Positions 6,058 through 6,793 of a stretch of DNA of 6,793 nucleotides are shown piece after piece (the stretch's first letter is position 1; each line of letters opens with the position of its first letter). The notes under the pieces were generated by a model. It was given only the letters and a program-made list of their open reading frames with translations. It made no database searches and was not told where the DNA came from. The position numbers and the translations under genes were made by a program. Source of the DNA: an uncultured Kineosporia sp. (GTDB taxonomy: Bacteria > Actinomycetota > Actinomycetes > Actinomycetales > Kineosporiaceae); assembly GCA_937859855.1 (NCBI GenBank), contig CALMAR010000490.1, positions 1-6,793 of the forward strand, given 5' to 3'.

Positions 6058-6115
6058 CCGGTCGCTGTTCGGTGGCGGGCCGGTGGACCGGTCGCTGTCC
6101 GGTCGCTGTCCGGTC
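6058..6115. repeat. 11-bp repeat CCGGTCGCTGT, three copies, two in tandem
   Basis: Perfect copies lie at 6058-6068, 6088-6098 and 6099-6109, the last followed by a partial copy CCGGTC at 6110-6115. The array sits between the convergent stop codons of the monooxygenase and the ThDP enzyme. It probably arose by slippage. No U-tract terminator is visible; the GC-rich GTCCG/CGGAC pair at 6128-6132 and 6147-6151 could form only a weak stem. Confidence 0.75.
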
Positions 6116-6154
6116 ACGAGGCAGGCCGTCCGGGGGCCGGGGCCGGCGGACCGC

Positions 6155-6793
6155 TCAGTGATCGCGGGTGAGCCCCGCGGTCATGGCCCGGCTGTAGCCG
6201 GTCTGCACCACCGCGTCGATCACCACCGGGCGGCCGTCACGCACCAGGTCGAGGCCCTGCTTGAGCGCGTCGATCAACCCGGCTCGGGTGGTGACCGGCC
6301 CGATGCCCTCCAGGCCCTGCGCACGGGCCAGGGCCGCCAGGTCGGGAGCCGGCTCGTCGATGCGCTGCCCGACCCACTTGCGGGCCACGTCCCGGCCGCG
6401 GATGCCGGCCACCTTCTCCTGGTGCACCTCGTCGTTGAAGTAGCTCCGGTTGTTCGACACGACGGCGAGCAGCGGGATTCCTTCGGCCGCCGCCGTCCAG
6501 AGGGCCTGCACGCCCATCAGGTAGTCGCCGTCACCGAGAACGGCCACCGGCATGCGATCGGTACCACGCAGGGCCAGTGCCGCGCCGACCAGCATGCCCG
6601 GTCCGGAGCCGATCCCGCCGCCGCCGTCGTAGCCCAGGTAGTCGAGGGGATGCGCGAAGGGCCAGGCGTCGCCGTCCCAGCCGAGCGGGAGCCGCACCAG
6701 ACACGTCGGCGTGCCCTCGAGGGCCCGGCGCAGTTCCTCGGCGAGCTCGGCGAGCAGCAGGACGTCCGGGTGCGTGTCCGGGCGGGGTGTCGC
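6155..6793 (-). CDS. C-terminal part of a ThDP-dependent decarboxylase/acetolactate-synthase-like enzyme, 5' end outside the window
   Basis: The frame is open from the right edge to the TGA at 6155-6157, giving 212 residues of a thiamine diphosphate enzyme. The ThDP/Mg-binding motif is clear: VLGDGDYLMG (85-94 of the fragment), then 24 residues later SNNRSYFNDEVHQ (113-125). Upstream are YDGGGGIGSGPGMLVGAALAL (55-75), the usual glycine-rich lead-in, and downstream VARKWVGQRIDEPAPDLAALARAQG and RPVVIDAVVQ, typical of the C-terminal PP domain. Members decarboxylate or ligate 2-oxo acids; candidates include benzoylformate decarboxylase-like, acetolactate synthase-like and oxalyl-CoA decarboxylase-like enzymes. 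The N-terminal PYR domain with the activating Glu, which would discriminate better, is outside. An internal GTG at 6697 is only a codon within the domain, not the start. The gene converges on the monooxygenase with a 107-bp gap. Confidence 0.9.
   Translation of the reverse strand, partial: ATPRPDTHPDVLLLAELAEELRRALEGTPTCLVRLPLGWDGDAWPFAHPLDYLGYDGGGGIGSGPGMLVGAALALRGTDRMPVAVLGDGDYLMGVQALWTAAAEGIPLLAVVSNNRSYFNDEVHQEKVAGIRGRDVARKWVGQRIDEPAPDLAALARAQGLEGIGPVTTRAGLIDALKQGLDLVRDGRPVVIDAVVQTGYSRAMTAGLTRDH

Overview
The window is high-GC DNA with strong third-position G/C bias, GTG as well as ATG starts and purine-rich ribosome-binding sites. This fits an actinomycete-type bacterium; no taxonomic marker is present, so that is inference. 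It looks like part of an accessory catabolic cluster for aromatic or methoxy-aromatic acids. There are six protein-coding genes (one cut by the right edge), one decayed gene cut by the left edge, and no RNA gene, insertion sequence, integrase or CRISPR array.

Layout: (1) 1-568, minus strand, the N-terminal third or so of a tetrahydrofolate-dependent aromatic O-demethylase of the LigM/DesA type (GcvT-like aminomethyltransferase family), broken by two in-frame stops and two single-base frameshifts. (2) 584-870, non-coding. (3) 871-940, a candidate sigma70-like promoter overlapped by two small dyads, followed by a leader hairpin. (4) 969-2587, plus strand, a two-gene unit with a 4-base GTGA overlap: a class II aldolase/adducin-fold enzyme with its catalytic Glu and metal His residues, then a substrate-binding-protein-fold (NMT1/THI5-like) protein with no signal peptide. 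(5) 2613-3200, minus strand, an isochorismatase-fold protein in which all three catalytic-triad positions appear substituted. (6) 3270-6047, plus strand, an LVIVD-type beta-propeller protein with recurring blade histidines, then a group A FAD-dependent aromatic monooxygenase. (7) 6048-6154, a convergent intergenic gap with an 11-bp tandem repeat. (8) 6155-6793, minus strand, the C-terminal TPP-binding part of a ThDP-dependent decarboxylase/acetolactate-synthase-like enzyme.

Possible joint role (inference): the monooxygenase would hydroxylate an aromatic ring, the class II aldolase-fold protein would decarboxylate or cleave the product, and the ThDP enzyme would act on a 2-oxo acid. The pseudogene suggests that the locus, or an ancestor, handled methoxylated (lignin-derived) aromatics and has lost that step here. 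The cytoplasmic SBP-fold protein, the triad-less isochorismatase-like protein and the His-rich propeller have no assignable reaction and are the best candidates for undescribed biochemistry.
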